From Kordiimonas sediminis (GTDB lineage Bacteria > Pseudomonadota > Alphaproteobacteria > Sphingomonadales > Kordiimonadaceae), in NCBI RefSeq assembly GCF_014656395.1, contig NZ_BNCI01000002.1, positions 744,001 through 808,000 of the forward strand: 64,000 nt of DNA. Reading direction: 5' to 3'. The translations under genes were made by a program, and so were the position numbers. The notes under the pieces were generated by a model that ran no database searches, was not told where the DNA came from, and saw nothing but the letters and a program-made list of their open reading frames with translations. This document shows, piece by piece, positions 44,813 through 55,247 of the stretch. Within the stretch, counting starts at the first letter, position 1. Every line of letters starts with the position of its first letter.

Positions 44813-47800
44813 TTAGGTCGCGGATTGTGCAGGCACATACTCATCAGGTTCATGATCTACCGGCCAGTCTGCAAAAAGTTCAGCTTTCTTTGCTTTAGCC
44901 TTCAGAAGATATTCTTTTTTGACAGGTCCAAACCCGCGAATACCCTCTGGTAGATTAGCAATTTCAAAAGCAGTTTCGTGATTGTCCTTTGTCATGCCTT
45001 TAAGCATGGCGTCAAGGGTTCGTTCATAGTCGCGTATTAATTTACGTTCCATGACACGCTCTTCATGATAGCCAAACGGGTCAAGGGCAGTTCCTCTTAG
45101 ACCTTTGAACTTGGACATCACGGAAAAGACCGGCAGTATCCAGGACCCAAATTCGCGTTTCTTGGGGCGCCCGGTTGCTTCGTCTTTGCCAGGAAGAAGT
45201 GGTGGTGCGAGATTGAGTGACAGCTTCAGATCACCTTCAAACTGTGCCTTGAGCTTTGCACGAAATTCTGGTGTTGAATAGAGGCGTGCCACTTCATACT
45301 CGTCTTTGTAGGACAGTATTTTAGCGTACTGAATTGCCACAGCCTTCGTTACTTTCAGGTCGCTTACACCCAGAGCTTTCTCAGTAGCTCTGACCTTGTC
45401 GACCAATGTACGGTATTTTTTGGCTAGTGAAGCATTCTGATAGTCAGTCAGATGTTTCTCTCGGTGCGCGATAATGTCGTCAAGGTCTGTGATCGGTGCA
45501 GGCACATCAAGAGTAGACCCTTTCAGCACACCCAAGACAGCATCAATATCATGCGCAGCCATACGGCCCCAATACAGGGTGCGGAGGTTTGTCTCTACTG
45601 CAACTTTATTCAGCCGGATCGCTTCTTCTATGCTTTCCAGCTTCAGCGGGATCAACCCCATTTGCCACGTATAGCCAAGCACAAATGTATTAGTTGCAAT
45701 GGAATCGCCCATTAGTGCAGACGCAAGTTCCTGTGCAGGAATACGGTAACGACGATCTTCGCAGGTTACACCGTCCAACTGTTTTTGGACCGCTTCCTGA
45801 CGGAAATCAATGTCACGACTTCGGACGAAATCAGCGATAGGGGACAGGTGCGAGTTTATCACGGCACTTGTACGGTCTGGACGGAGAAGGTTCGCAGCAT
45901 CGGCAGAGGCAGCAACAATACTGTCGCATGCCATCAGAAGGTTTGCACGACCAGTAACAATCCGAGAAGAGCGAAGTTTGTCCTGATCATCTGCCAAGCG
46001 TAGATGCGACATAACCGCACCACCTTTTTGCGCAAGGCCGGTGTTATCAAGCGTTGAAAAGGCCTTCCCTTCGAGATGGGCCGCCATGCCCAGGACACCG
46101 GATATCGTTAAGACGCCAGTACCGCCAATACCTGTCACCAGAATATTATAGTCACCAAATTCCTTGTCGAAATCAGGAAGGTTTGGGCTCGGCAATTCTG
46201 GAAGGTTGAACTCAGCAAGGTCGCCTGTACCAGCTTTTGATTTTCTGGGCGTGCCACCACGTACTGTCACAAAAGATGGGCAGAAGCCTTTAAGGCAGCT
46301 AAAGTCTTTGTTACAAGTCGACTGGTTGATGACGCGTTTACGGCCAAGGTCTGTTTCAAGCGGCTCAATGGAGATACAGTTGGACTGTGTTGAACAATCG
46401 CCACATCCTTCACAAACTGCATCATTAATGAAAACACGGCGGTCTGGATCATCCATCTTACCCCGTTTGCGACGGCGGCGCTTTTCAGCTGCACATACCT
46501 GATCGTAGATGATGGCAGTAACGCCTTCAATTTCTTTTAACTCGTTCTGAATTTTCATCAGAAGTTTGCGGTCATACACCTCAACACCAGCAGGCAACGT
46601 AATAGCCGCATAATCAGCAAACCGTTCTGTTAAGATAACAACACGCTTTACTTTTTCTGCTTTTAACTGTGCAGCAATTTCTGGAACGGTAAAGCTACCT
46701 TCTGCTTCCTGACCGCCTGTCATTGCTACTGCATCATTATACAGAATTTTGTACGTAATATTGACATTAGAGGCGACAGCTTGCCTGATGGCCAAAGTCC
46801 CAGAGTGCGTATAGGTGCCGTCTCCAAGGTTTGCAAACACATGTTTTTCATTGGAAAACGGTGCCTGACCAACCCAGGTTACACCCTCGGCACCCATGTG
46901 GGTGAAGGTCTCGTTACCACGATCCATGTTAATTGCCATAATGTGGCAACCAATACCAGCGAGGGCACGGCTACCCTCAGGTACCACAGTAGAAGAATTG
47001 TGCGGACAACCAGAGCAGAAGTAAGGCGTGCGTGCGACTTCAGGTTTGTAGCCAGCAAAAGCGCGCTTGCGTTCCGTGAAATAATCAAGCTTCGCCTTAA
47101 TGTCCGATGATTTATAGAGTTTGGACATTCGGTCGGCGATGACCTGTGCAATTGTACCAACTTCCAGTTCATTTTCTGGGGGAAGGAGCCAGTTGCCAGA
47201 TTCGTCATGCTTGCCTACAACAGTGGGGCGGACATTTTCTTTCCAGTTGTATAGTTGCCAGCGGAGTTGATGTTCGATCATCTCACGCTTTTCTTCAACA
47301 ACCAAGACTTCGTCCAGTCCTTCACAGAATTCTCTCACCCCTTGTGGTTCAAGTGGCCAGGGCATACCAACTTTATAAAGACGCAGGCCGATTTCCTTGG
47401 CGACATCTTCTGTTATTCCAAGCTCGTAAAGTGCCTGACGAACATCCTGATAAGACTTACCGGTTGTAATGATGCCAAATTTTGGATTAGGGCAGTCCCA
47501 TACCAGATTGTCAATTTTATTGGCACGGGCAAACGCCATAGCTGCGAAGCCCTTGTACCGCTGCATTCTGGTATCTTTTTCGCGCCAAACATCAGGCCAG
47601 CGAATACCCAAACCACCTTCTGGCATTTCAAAGTCTTCAGGCATAATGATTGAACGCTTTTCAACGCCAAGATCAACTGACCCAGCAGTTTCCACTGTTT
47701 CTGAGGTACATTTCATGCCAACCCACATGCCGGAAAAGCGGCTCATGGCGATACCAAGCAGACCATATTCAACATATTCATGGACGGAAGCTGGATACAG

Positions 47801-48310
47801 TTCAGGCATAAAGGCTGCCATGAAGTTATGATCAGACTGATTGGGCAGTGTGGATGATTTTGCGCCGTGATCATCAGCTGCGATCGCCAGGACACCGCCA
47901 TGCTTGCTGGTGCCGTCAAAGTTTGCATGCTTCAGCGCATCCATTGACCTGTCAATGCCAGGGCCCTTGGAATACCATATCCCAAATACACCATCATACT
48001 TACTGTTTTCAGGGTGGATCATCAGTTGCTGAGATCCCCAAACAGCAGTTGCACCAAGGTCTTCATTCAGTCCTGGTTCGAAGACAATATGATTTTCGTC
48101 CAGATATTTCTGGGCGCGCATCAACTCCATATCGTATGTGCCAAGAGGTGACCCGCGATACCCTGAGATAAACCCGGCGGTGTTCAGGCCGGCTGCTTCA
48201 TCGCGCCACCTTTGCACCATTGGTAGTCTGACTAACGCATGAACACCTGTCATGAAGGCTTTACCTTCACGTAGTTCATAGCGGTCTTGTAATGATACCT
48301 TGTGGCTCAT
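44813..48310 (-). CDS. Indolepyruvate-type 2-oxoacid:ferredoxin oxidoreductase, fused form
   Basis: A 1165-residue fused enzyme of the aerobic proteobacterial type. The N-terminal pyrimidine-binding domain includes GFISGYRGSPLGTYD; a TPP-binding domain begins near residue 430 with CSGCPHNSSTVVPEG; ferredoxin-like cysteines lie at about 630-665 (CEGCGDCSTQSNC, then STCNKDFSCLKGFCPS); the gamma domain begins near 720 with GIGGTGVLTISGVLG; a C-terminal DUF6537-type part follows. It converts a 2-oxo acid plus CoA to acyl-CoA, CO2 and reduced ferredoxin. Known relatives use aryl pyruvates. Here it lies between leucine dehydrogenase and isovaleryl-CoA dehydrogenase, suggesting branched-chain oxo acids. 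No ferredoxin gene is in the window. Confidence 0.93.
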   Translation of the reverse strand: MSHKVSLQDRYELREGKAFMTGVHALVRLPMVQRWRDEAAGLNTAGFISGYRGSPLGTYDMELMRAQKYLDENHIVFEPGLNEDLGATAVWGSQQLMIHPENSKYDGVFGIWYSKGPGIDRSMDALKHANFDGTSKHGGVLAIAADDHGAKSSTLPNQSDHNFMAAFMPELYPASVHEYVEYGLLGIAMSRFSGMWVGMKCTSETVETAGSVDLGVEKRSIIMPEDFEMPEGGLGIRWPDVWREKDTRMQRYKGFAAMAFARANKIDNLVWDCPNPKFGIITTGKSYQDVRQALYELGITEDVAKEIGLRLYKVGMPWPLEPQGVREFCEGLDEVLVVEEKREMIEHQLRWQLYNWKENVRPTVVGKHDESGNWLLPPENELEVGTIAQVIADRMSKLYKSSDIKAKLDYFTERKRAFAGYKPEVARTPYFCSGCPHNSSTVVPEGSRALAGIGCHIMAINMDRGNETFTHMGAEGVTWVGQAPFSNEKHVFANLGDGTYTHSGTLAIRQAVASNVNITYKILYNDAVAMTGGQEAEGSFTVPEIAAQLKAEKVKRVVILTERFADYAAITLPAGVEVYDRKLLMKIQNELKEIEGVTAIIYDQVCAAEKRRRRKRGKMDDPDRRVFINDAVCEGCGDCSTQSNCISIEPLETDLGRKRVINQSTCNKDFSCLKGFCPSFVTVRGGTPRKSKAGTGDLAEFNLPELPSPNLPDFDKEFGDYNILVTGIGGTGVLTISGVLGMAAHLEGKAFSTLDNTGLAQKGGAVMSHLRLADDQDKLRSSRIVTGRANLLMACDSIVAASADAANLLRPDRTSAVINSHLSPIADFVRSRDIDFRQEAVQKQLDGVTCEDRRYRIPAQELASALMGDSIATNTFVLGYTWQMGLIPLKLESIEEAIRLNKVAVETNLRTLYWGRMAAHDIDAVLGVLKGSTLDVPAPITDLDDIIAHREKHLTDYQNASLAKKYRTLVDKVRATEKALGVSDLKVTKAVAIQYAKILSYKDEYEVARLYSTPEFRAKLKAQFEGDLKLSLNLAPPLLPGKDEATGRPKKREFGSWILPVFSVMSKFKGLRGTALDPFGYHEERVMERKLIRDYERTLDAMLKGMTKDNHETAFEIANLPEGIRGFGPVKKEYLLKAKAKKAELFADWPVDHEPDEYVPAQSAT

Positions 48311-48341
48311 GATTGTCTCCCATCCACTGAAACAGATTCCC

Positions 48342-48351
48342 GTGTCGACAC
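48342..48351. promoter_or_regulatory. Palindrome GTGTCGACAC in the oxidoreductase leader
   Basis: A perfect 10-base palindrome 32 bases upstream of the oxidoreductase start, within a 249-base gap that must hold its promoter because a terminator lies on the far side. A -10-like TATAAT-related element (minus-strand CATAATATAC, around 48365-48375) is nearby. Operator role is only a guess. Confidence 0.3.
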
Positions 48352-48503
48352 TCTGACAGAAAGTATATTATGCCAGAAAGAACACGAAATTGGCTGTCTA
48401 AATTGCTAGTACTTGGCAGGAAAATGACAGTGATACTGACAGATTTTTGAAATTTTATTGCTAAATGCACCTTGGGAGGAAATTCCAAGGAAGCCGTCAT
48501 AGA

Positions 48504-48543
48504 AAAACGGCATCAAATTCAGTTACCTGTATGATGCCGTTTT
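48504..48543 (-). terminator. Intrinsic terminator of the isovaleryl-CoA/methylcrotonyl-CoA operon
   Basis: aaaacggcatca (48504-48515) pairs perfectly with tgatgccgtttt (48532-48543). On the minus strand the stem ends in a run of five T. It lies 16 bases after the isovaleryl-CoA dehydrogenase stop and separates that operon from the oxidoreductase gene. Confidence 0.8.
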
Positions 48544-48559
48544 AGAGGAATAATTTTTT

Positions 48560-49726
48560 CTATCGGGTTTCGTTAAAGAGCTCCCGCCCGATTAACATAC
48601 GCCTGATTTCGGAAGTGCCGGCACCAATCTCGTAGAGCTTGGCATCACGCCACAAACGCCCCGTCGGATATTCGTTGATATAACCGTTCCCACCAAGTGT
48701 CTGAATTGCTTCGCCTGCCATCCAGGTAGCTTTCTCTGCGCTGTAGAGAATACAGCCCGCTGCATCTTTGCGCGTTGTCTCACCCCTGTCACAGGCAGCG
48801 GCCACGGCATATACATATGCACGGCACGCACCCCATGTTGAATACATGTCAGCAATCTTGCCCTGCATCAGCTGAAACGTACCAATTGGTTTGCCGAATT
48901 GTTCACGTTCATGGACATAAGGGATCGTGATATCAAGACACGCACGCATAATCCCAAGTGGGCCGCCAGACAGGACTACACGCTCGAAATCAAGGCCGGA
49001 CATCAATACGTTTACGCCTTTACCTTCTTCGCCCACGATATTCTCAAAAGGTACGAGACAGTTTTCAAATACCAATTCACAGGTGTTTGATCCGCGCATG
49101 CCCAGTTTGTCCAGCTTTTGCGCAGTTGAAAATCCCTCCATGTCTTTTTCAATGAGGAAGGCCGTAATTCCTTTAGCACCTGCATCCATATCAGTTTTGG
49201 CGTAAACCAACAGCACATCTGCATCAGGGCCATTGGTGATCCACATTTTATTGCCGTTCAGCAGGAAACCATCATTTCTCTTTTCTGCCTTAAGCCGCAT
49301 GGATACTACATCTGACCCTGCGCCGGGCTCAGACATTGCAAGCGCACCAACATGTTCACCAGTAATTAACTTGGGAAGATATTTTGCCCGTTGTTCAGGT
49401 GATGCATTTTTTGTGATCTGATTGATACAAAGGTTAGAGTGTGCACCGTAGCTAAGACCAACCGATGCTGATGCACGGCTAATTTCTTCCATTGCGACCA
49501 CGTGCGCCAGATAGCCCATGTTGGCGCCACCAAATTCCTCAGGTGCAGTCATGCCAAGGATGCCAATCTCGCCCATTTTTTGCCATAGGTCATGAGGGAA
49601 TAGGTTTGTCTCGTCAATTTCAGTAGCCCGTGGAGCAATCTCTGTTTCAGCAAACTTGCGAACAGTATCACGGAGCATTTCAATTTCTTCACTGTGACCG
49701 AAGGAAAGATGTGGGAATTCAAGCAT
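48560..49726 (-). CDS. Isovaleryl-CoA dehydrogenase
   Basis: A 388-residue acyl-CoA dehydrogenase oxidising isovaleryl-CoA to 3-methylcrotonyl-CoA. The catalytic base is E248 in [16 protein letters not shown], the position unique to isovaleryl- and long-chain acyl-CoA dehydrogenases. [26 protein letters not shown] and [13 protein letters not shown] are the FAD- and substrate-binding motifs. AGGAAA precedes the ATG. It is the last gene of a four-gene run with both methylcrotonyl-CoA carboxylase subunits and the hydratase (liu-type operon), followed by a strong terminator. Confidence 0.95.
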   Translation of the reverse strand: MLEFPHLSFGHSEEIEMLRDTVRKFAETEIAPRATEIDETNLFPHDLWQKMGEIGILGMTAPEEFGGANMGYLAHVVAMEEISRASASVGLSYGAHSNLCINQITKNASPEQRAKYLPKLITGEHVGALAMSEPGAGSDVVSMRLKAEKRNDGFLLNGNKMWITNGPDADVLLVYAKTDMDAGAKGITAFLIEKDMEGFSTAQKLDKLGMRGSNTCELVFENCLVPFENIVGEEGKGVNVLMSGLDFERVVLSGGPLGIMRACLDITIPYVHEREQFGKPIGTFQLMQGKIADMYSTWGACRAYVYAVAAACDRGETTRKDAAGCILYSAEKATWMAGEAIQTLGGNGYINEYPTGRLWRDAKLYEIGAGTSEIRRMLIGRELFNETR

Positions 49727-49750
49727 AACTATTTTCCTGTTACTGGCAGA

Positions 49751-51766
49751 TTATTCTGACTGTTCATGTACTTCGAGGAGCAGGGAGCCATCACCCACCT
49801 GATCACCGGCTTTAAGGTTTAGACCGGCAATGGTGCCGGACCTTGGTGCTGATAATGTTTGTTCCATTTTCATGGCTTCCATCACCAGTAGTGGCTGTCC
49901 TGCCTCAACGGCATCTCCGTTACTGACAAGTACCTCCAGAATTTTGCCTGGCATAGGCGCCATCAGGTTACCTGGGCCTTCTGTGGCTTGATCATCGGCG
50001 GCGTTCATGCTGTGACGCTTAAGCGTTATTGTCTTGTCAGGTGTGACAACCGTTACTGTATCTGTTTCAACAGCGGTTGTTAGTAATAGGCGTTTGCCAC
50101 TGTGACGTACCTCCAGTGTATCTAAAGAATGTGAAAGCACAGTGAAAGAGTGACATTCGTCTAATGCTGTAACAGTAATTTCGTTTGCTGAAGCTGAGAT
50201 ATAGCAAGCAACTTCAACGCCATCCCCGTCTTCAAACCGTTCAGTATAGCCGCCGGACATGTTTAACCGGAACGCATCTCCACCACACCATGGATCGTCT
50301 GTGAGGTGACTAGTTGGGCGGTTTAGGTGTGTTGCGAGGGCTGCAAAGCCGAATTCCAATGATGTTACAGCAGGCGACGTGAGTAGCTGTTCGCTATTAT
50401 CTGCAATGAAGCCAGTATGCACATCACCTCGACCAAAGTCTTCATGGCTGATTAGTGCCTTTAGAAAGTCTCTGTTTGAGGTCAAACCGATAAGGCTGGT
50501 TTGTTCCAGCAGGCTTTTCATGGCCATCAGGGCTTGTTGACGGTCTGCGCCATAGGAGATCAACTTAGCAACCATGGGATCATAGTGAATGCTTATTGCA
50601 TCACCTGTTTCAATGCCTGTATCGATGCGCATTGATGATGTGCTTACAGGATGCTTGAATTTCTTAACTGATCCGATAGCTGGCATAAAATCGTTGTAAG
50701 GGTCCTCTGCATACAGTCTGACTTCAAAGGCATGCCCTGATACTTGCGCGTCAATCTCTGGCTGGGATTTTGGAAGGTGTTGTCCATCTGCGACCCGTAT
50801 CTGCCATTCAACCAAGTCTGTGCCTGTAATACATTCAGTTACAGGATGTTCGACCTGAAGCCGCGTGTTCATTTCCATGAAATAGAAACTGTCTTCAGAA
50901 AGCTCTTTTGAACCATCAACAATGAATTCTATTGTTCCCGCGCCAGCATACTGGATTGCTTGTGCTGCTCTGACCGCGGCACCCCCCATGGCTTTGCGTA
51001 CATTTTCAGGCATATTCGGGGCAGGGGCTTCTTCTACCACTTTCTGGTGTCGGCGTTGCAGCGAACAGTCTCTTTCCCATAGATGAACCGCATTGCCGTG
51101 ACTGTCACCAAAAACCTGAATTTCGATGTGACGGGGGCGCTCGATCAGTTTTTCTACAAGTAACTGACCATTACCGAAGGAATTTTCGCCTTCACGACGA
51201 GCGCTATCAATAGCAGCTGCAATGTCTTTACTGTTGTCTACACGGCGCATGCCCTTGCCGCCACCACCCGCAACGGCTTTCAATAGTACAGGATAGCCAA
51301 TGCGCTCTGCTTCGAGCGTTAGCGTTTCCAAAGATTGGTCATCACCATGATAACCAGGCACAACAGGAACATTGGCTTCAATCATTAGCGCCTTCGCAGC
51401 CCCTTTCAGGGCCATGGCTTTCATGCTTTCTGCACTTGGACCGATAAAGCGTATGCCGTTTTCTTTGCAGGCATTTGCAAAATCAGGATTTTCGGACAAA
51501 AAGCCGTACCCAGGGTGAATTGCATCAGCACCTGTCTGTTTTGCGGCATCAATGATGCGTGAAGACTGAAGATAACTTTCAGAGGCCGACGCAGGACCAA
51601 TATGGACAGCCTCATCAGCAAGTCTTACATGGCGGGCTGCGACATCTGCATCAGAATAGACAGCAACTGATTTAATGCCAATCTTCCGGCATGTTTCGAT
51701 AACACGACAGGCAATTTCACCACGATTAGCAATTAATATTTTTTGAATATTTACAATTGGTTCCAT
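49751..51766 (-). CDS. Methylcrotonyl-CoA carboxylase, biotin-containing alpha subunit
   Basis: A 671-residue protein with biotin carboxylase (about 1-445; motifs IANRGEIACRV, HPGYGFLSEN, AVAGGGGKGMR, FMEMNTRLQVEHPVTE), a linking BT domain, and a C-terminal biotinyl domain with the biotin lysine K633 in MEAMKMEQ. It carboxylates biotin with bicarbonate and ATP. The ATG at 51766 is preferred over a TTG at 51778 that overlaps the hydratase stop. It lies between hydratase and isovaleryl-CoA dehydrogenase genes; with the beta subunit at 52574 it forms 3-methylcrotonyl-CoA carboxylase. Confidence 0.94.
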   Translation of the reverse strand: MEPIVNIQKILIANRGEIACRVIETCRKIGIKSVAVYSDADVAARHVRLADEAVHIGPASASESYLQSSRIIDAAKQTGADAIHPGYGFLSENPDFANACKENGIRFIGPSAESMKAMALKGAAKALMIEANVPVVPGYHGDDQSLETLTLEAERIGYPVLLKAVAGGGGKGMRRVDNSKDIAAAIDSARREGENSFGNGQLLVEKLIERPRHIEIQVFGDSHGNAVHLWERDCSLQRRHQKVVEEAPAPNMPENVRKAMGGAAVRAAQAIQYAGAGTIEFIVDGSKELSEDSFYFMEMNTRLQVEHPVTECITGTDLVEWQIRVADGQHLPKSQPEIDAQVSGHAFEVRLYAEDPYNDFMPAIGSVKKFKHPVSTSSMRIDTGIETGDAISIHYDPMVAKLISYGADRQQALMAMKSLLEQTSLIGLTSNRDFLKALISHEDFGRGDVHTGFIADNSEQLLTSPAVTSLEFGFAALATHLNRPTSHLTDDPWCGGDAFRLNMSGGYTERFEDGDGVEVACYISASANEITVTALDECHSFTVLSHSLDTLEVRHSGKRLLLTTAVETDTVTVVTPDKTITLKRHSMNAADDQATEGPGNLMAPMPGKILEVLVSNGDAVEAGQPLLVMEAMKMEQTLSAPRSGTIAGLNLKAGDQVGDGSLLLEVHEQSE

Positions 51767-51774
51767 GATGTTTC

Positions 51775-52560
51775 TCAACTTTTTAATATCCAGTCAGGAG
51801 ACCGTTTTTCAAAGAAAGCTGCCAAGCCTTCCTGTCCTTCCTGACTTGTTCTGCGTGTTGCTATCTGTTCCGCAGTAAAACTTCTAAGGCCAGCATCAAT
51901 AGGCTTGCCACTAACTGATAAGACGAGATGTTTAGCATCGGCTATTGCATGTGGCCCGCCAGCTAAAATGTCTTGTAGTATGTTGCTCATGGCTTCTTCT
52001 GCGTCGTCCAGTGTCTGATATACTTCATGAACCAAGCCAATGTCTTTGGCGGTAGTTGCATCAAACCTTTCAGCTGTTATGAATAGACGCCGTGCTTGTC
52101 GTTCGCCTATTGCAGCGACGACAAAAGGTGAGATGGTCGCCGGTGTTAAGCCCAGACGCACCTCAGATAGGGCAAATTTTGCGCCCTCGACACAAAGCAC
52201 AATATCAGCACAAGCTGTCAAGCCGACACCGCCCCCCATTGCTGCGCCGTGCACCAAGGCCAGAACGGGTTTTGGACATGTATAGATACTGTTCAGCATG
52301 GCAGATAGCTTTTCCGCATCTTCCAAATTTTCGGCGTGAGTAAAGGTAGCGGCATCTTTCATCCACGATAAATCAGCACCTGCGGAGAATGACTTACCAT
52401 TGCCGGAGAGTATAATTGCACGCACATCATTGTCCGTTCCTAACTGAACAAAAGCTGCGTGCAGTTGCGCAATGAGCTCTGCATTAAAGGCATTATGCAC
52501 TTCTGGCCTATTAAGCCTGATACGCGCTATCCCTTCTGGGGATTTTGAAATCTCTAACAT
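51775..52560 (-). CDS. Methylglutaconyl-CoA hydratase (enoyl-CoA hydratase family)
   Basis: A 261-residue crotonase-fold enzyme. The oxyanion-hole segments are FSAGADLSWMKDAATF and HGAAMGGGVGLTACAD; SEVRLGLTPATISPFVV is typical of the LiuC/AUH group. It hydrates 3-methylglutaconyl-CoA to 3-hydroxy-3-methylglutaryl-CoA, the step after methylcrotonyl-CoA carboxylase. It sits between the beta and alpha carboxylase genes with gaps of 13 and 8 bases, GGGGA preceding the ATG. HMG-CoA lyase, the next enzyme, is not found in the window. Confidence 0.92.
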   Translation of the reverse strand: MLEISKSPEGIARIRLNRPEVHNAFNAELIAQLHAAFVQLGTDNDVRAIILSGNGKSFSAGADLSWMKDAATFTHAENLEDAEKLSAMLNSIYTCPKPVLALVHGAAMGGGVGLTACADIVLCVEGAKFALSEVRLGLTPATISPFVVAAIGERQARRLFITAERFDATTAKDIGLVHEVYQTLDDAEEAMSNILQDILAGGPHAIADAKHLVLSVSGKPIDAGLRSFTAEQIATRRTSQEGQEGLAAFFEKRSPDWILKS

Positions 52561-52573
52561 ACGAAATCCCCGC

Positions 52574-54181
52574 TTACATTCTGAAAATGCCGAATTTCGT
52601 CGGCTCTATTGGGGCGTTCATGGTTGCTGATAAAGCAAGGCCAACGACACGCCGCGTGTCAGCTGGATCAATAACGCCATCATCCCAAAGGCGGGCACTG
52701 GCATAGTAAGGGTGGCCTTGTTTTTCATACATCTCGAGAATAGGCTTTTTAAAGTCCGTTTCTTCTTCTTCTGACCATTCCTCTCCGCGAAGTTCCATGC
52801 CGTCCCGTTTGACAGTAGCAAGAACGTTTGCTGCTTGTTCGCCGCCCATCACGGAAATCCGAGCATTCGGCCACATCCACAAAAACCGTGGTTGATAGGC
52901 ACGCCCACACATCCCGTAGTTGCCAGCACCATAGCTTCCGCCGATGAGAATGGTGAATTTGGGAACTTTTGCGCAGGCAACGGCTGTGACAAGCTTCGCA
53001 CCGTCCCGTGCAATGCCGCCGTTCTCATATTTCTTCCCAACCATAAAGCCGTTGATATTTTGCAGGAACAACAGGGGAATGCCGCGCTGCGCACAAAGTT
53101 CCACGAAATGTGCACCTTTCAGGGCACTTTCAGAGAATAAGATGCCGTTGTTGGCAACGATGCCAACAGGATGCCCCCAGATATGAGCAAACCCGCATAC
53201 CAGTGTTTCGCCGTAGAGTTTTTTGAATTCATCAAAGTGGCTGCCATCCACAAGACGAGCGATAATCTCACGCACATCAAAAGGCTGTCTGCTATCCTTG
53301 GGTATAATGCCGTAAATTTCATCGGCAGCATACAGCGGTTCCTCTGGTTCTTTCATGGCAAGCTGGTTTGCCTTGGTACGGTTTAGGTTGCTGACGATAT
53401 GACGCGCGATACCAAGTGCATGTGTATCGTCTTGTGCAAGATGGTCCACAACACCTGAGATACGTGCATGGACATCGCCGCCGCCTAGGTCCTCTGCAGT
53501 GACAACCTCGCCTGTTGCAGCCTTCACGAGCGGTGGACCGCCGAGAAAAATCGTACCCTGGTTACGTACAATGATTGTTTCGTCCGCCATGGCTGGAACA
53601 TAGGCGCCACCAGCAGTACAACTACCCATAACGACAGCAATTTGCGGAATGCCTTTGGCTGACATATTAGCCTGATTATAGAATATTCTGCCAAAGTGGT
53701 TCTTGTCAGGGAACACATCATCCTGATTGGGCAGATTTGCACCGCCACTATCCACAAGGTAGATACAGGGAAGGTGATTTTCTTCTGCGATTTCCTGAGC
53801 GCGAAGGTGTTTCTTCACAGTCATCGGATAGTATGTGCCACCTTTAACAGTCGCATCATTACAAACGATCATGCATTCAGTACCGCTTACACGTCCAATA
53901 CCGGTTATGACACCTGCAGCATGGATATCGGCATCATACATGCCAAAAGCCGCTAATTGGGACAGTTCAAGAAATGCGGTGCCAGGGTCAATAAGGCGAT
54001 TAATGCGCTCTCTGGGTAGCAACTTGCCGCGGCTTAGGTGCTTGGCCCGGGCACGCTCTGGACCGCCCTGGCTTATTTCTGCAACCTTGTCTTTCAAATC
54101 GTTAACCTGCGTCTCTAGGTGCTGGTAATTGTCAGAGAAGTCTTCCGCGTTGACTTGAACCTTTGAGTGAATAACGCTCAT
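52574..54181 (-). CDS. Methylcrotonyl-CoA carboxylase, beta (carboxyltransferase) subunit
   Basis: A 535-residue carboxyltransferase that moves CO2 from biotin to 3-methylcrotonyl-CoA. Family motifs include [62 protein letters not shown] and [17 protein letters not shown]. Length matches MCC beta rather than the propionyl-CoA enzyme, and the L-P-N-Q and N-G-I-L-F-S-E-S-A motifs agree. It is first in the minus-strand leucine operon, 116 bases from a divergent LysR gene, so the promoter lies there. AGGGACAG precedes the ATG. Confidence 0.94.
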   Translation of the reverse strand: MSVIHSKVQVNAEDFSDNYQHLETQVNDLKDKVAEISQGGPERARAKHLSRGKLLPRERINRLIDPGTAFLELSQLAAFGMYDADIHAAGVITGIGRVSGTECMIVCNDATVKGGTYYPMTVKKHLRAQEIAEENHLPCIYLVDSGGANLPNQDDVFPDKNHFGRIFYNQANMSAKGIPQIAVVMGSCTAGGAYVPAMADETIIVRNQGTIFLGGPPLVKAATGEVVTAEDLGGGDVHARISGVVDHLAQDDTHALGIARHIVSNLNRTKANQLAMKEPEEPLYAADEIYGIIPKDSRQPFDVREIIARLVDGSHFDEFKKLYGETLVCGFAHIWGHPVGIVANNGILFSESALKGAHFVELCAQRGIPLLFLQNINGFMVGKKYENGGIARDGAKLVTAVACAKVPKFTILIGGSYGAGNYGMCGRAYQPRFLWMWPNARISVMGGEQAANVLATVKRDGMELRGEEWSEEEETDFKKPILEMYEKQGHPYYASARLWDDGVIDPADTRRVVGLALSATMNAPIEPTKFGIFRM

Positions 54182-54297
54182 ACTCTGTCCCTGTTCTTAC
54201 TTCTGATATGTTGTGTAGTGAAATAGAGGTGACAAAATACACCGGGTCTTGCTATAGGTAAAATCGAATTGAGTTATAATGTGAATAGACAGCATCT

Positions 54298-55191
54298 ATG
54301 ATAGATTTATATTTGATCCGGTATTTCGTGGCAGTCGTTGAAAGCGGTACCTTCACCCGTGCTGCTGAAAAGGCATTTGTTAGTCAGCCTACTTTATCAG
54401 CTGGGATTAAGAAGCTGGAAGAGCAAGTAGGAAAACCCCTTTTCGAGCGGTCTAATAAACGTGTTTTTTTAACGGAGGCCGGCACCCGGTTCCTTCCACG
54501 TGCTAAGGCGATTCTTCATGAGTGTAATCTTGCAATGCTGGCGGTTAAGGACAGTAAAGGACCTGCCGTTTTAAGACTAGGTTTGCTTCGCACCTTGCCT
54601 AATCGCCGTATTGGGGAAATGCTGTCAGAGTTTAGAAGGCTTCAACCAGATTTAGCGTTTGAAATTCAGGATGGTACTGAGCAAGAACTGATGAATAGAC
54701 TGGAGGACAGGTCGATTGACTTTGCTTTGTCCATTTACCGAGGTGAGAAGGCCGAGACCGCTGTACCGCTGTACTGTGAACCATATCTAATGGTATTGGC
54801 AAAAGATCATCCACTTGCTGGACGAAAGCAGCTAGCAGCATCAGACCTGGTGAATGAATATATGATCGTTCGTTCTCGCTGCGAAATACTGAGTGAAACC
54901 AGTAGATATTTCACTGACAGAAATATCAGGCCGCGTTTTTCCTGTCGTACCTCAAATGATGCGCGTGCACTTGCTATGGTCGCAGCAGGTCTTGGCGCTA
55001 CTGTTGTACCTGAAAGCCTGGTTGACGAACGTTTAACAGCCTTGCCTTTAAGTGAATTTCAATATGAACGAACTATTGGGCTGTTCCTGCCAAAATATGA
55101 GCAAACAGATGAGCTGGGCCACCTTGGAAGCTTGTTTCAGAATCATGTGATTTCCAGTTGGAAGAAATCCAAAGAAAATCGAAGGACGTAA
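54298..55191 (+). CDS. LysR-family transcriptional regulator
   Basis: A 297-residue LysR regulator: N-terminal HTH (IRYFVAVVESGTFTRAAEKA, then VSQPTLSAGIKKLEEQVGKP) and a C-terminal inducer-binding domain from about residue 90. It diverges from the methylcrotonyl-CoA carboxylase operon and ends 168 bases before an RND efflux pair on its own strand, so either could be its target. Proteobacterial liu operons are more often controlled by a MerR-type LiuR or by FadR-like proteins, making a LysR control here notable. A TATAAT at 54275-54280 may be part of its promoter. No clear ribosome binding site is visible. Confidence 0.9.
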   Translation: MIDLYLIRYFVAVVESGTFTRAAEKAFVSQPTLSAGIKKLEEQVGKPLFERSNKRVFLTEAGTRFLPRAKAILHECNLAMLAVKDSKGPAVLRLGLLRTLPNRRIGEMLSEFRRLQPDLAFEIQDGTEQELMNRLEDRSIDFALSIYRGEKAETAVPLYCEPYLMVLAKDHPLAGRKQLAASDLVNEYMIVRSRCEILSETSRYFTDRNIRPRFSCRTSNDARALAMVAAGLGATVVPESLVDERLTALPLSEFQYERTIGLFLPKYEQTDELGHLGSLFQNHVISSWKKSKENRRT

Positions 55192-55217
55192 GAAAGACTA
55201 ACCGTATATAGTCCATA

Positions 55218-55247
55218 CTTCTCGAAACCATGTTTCACGAAGTTTTT
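55218..55247 (+). terminator. Intrinsic terminator after the LysR gene
   Basis: CTTC-tc-GAAAC pairs with GTTTC-ac-GAAG around a CAT loop, followed at once by five T (55243-55247). It lies 27 bases after the LysR stop and separates it from the RND operon, whose promoter must be in the remaining 110 bases. Confidence 0.7.
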
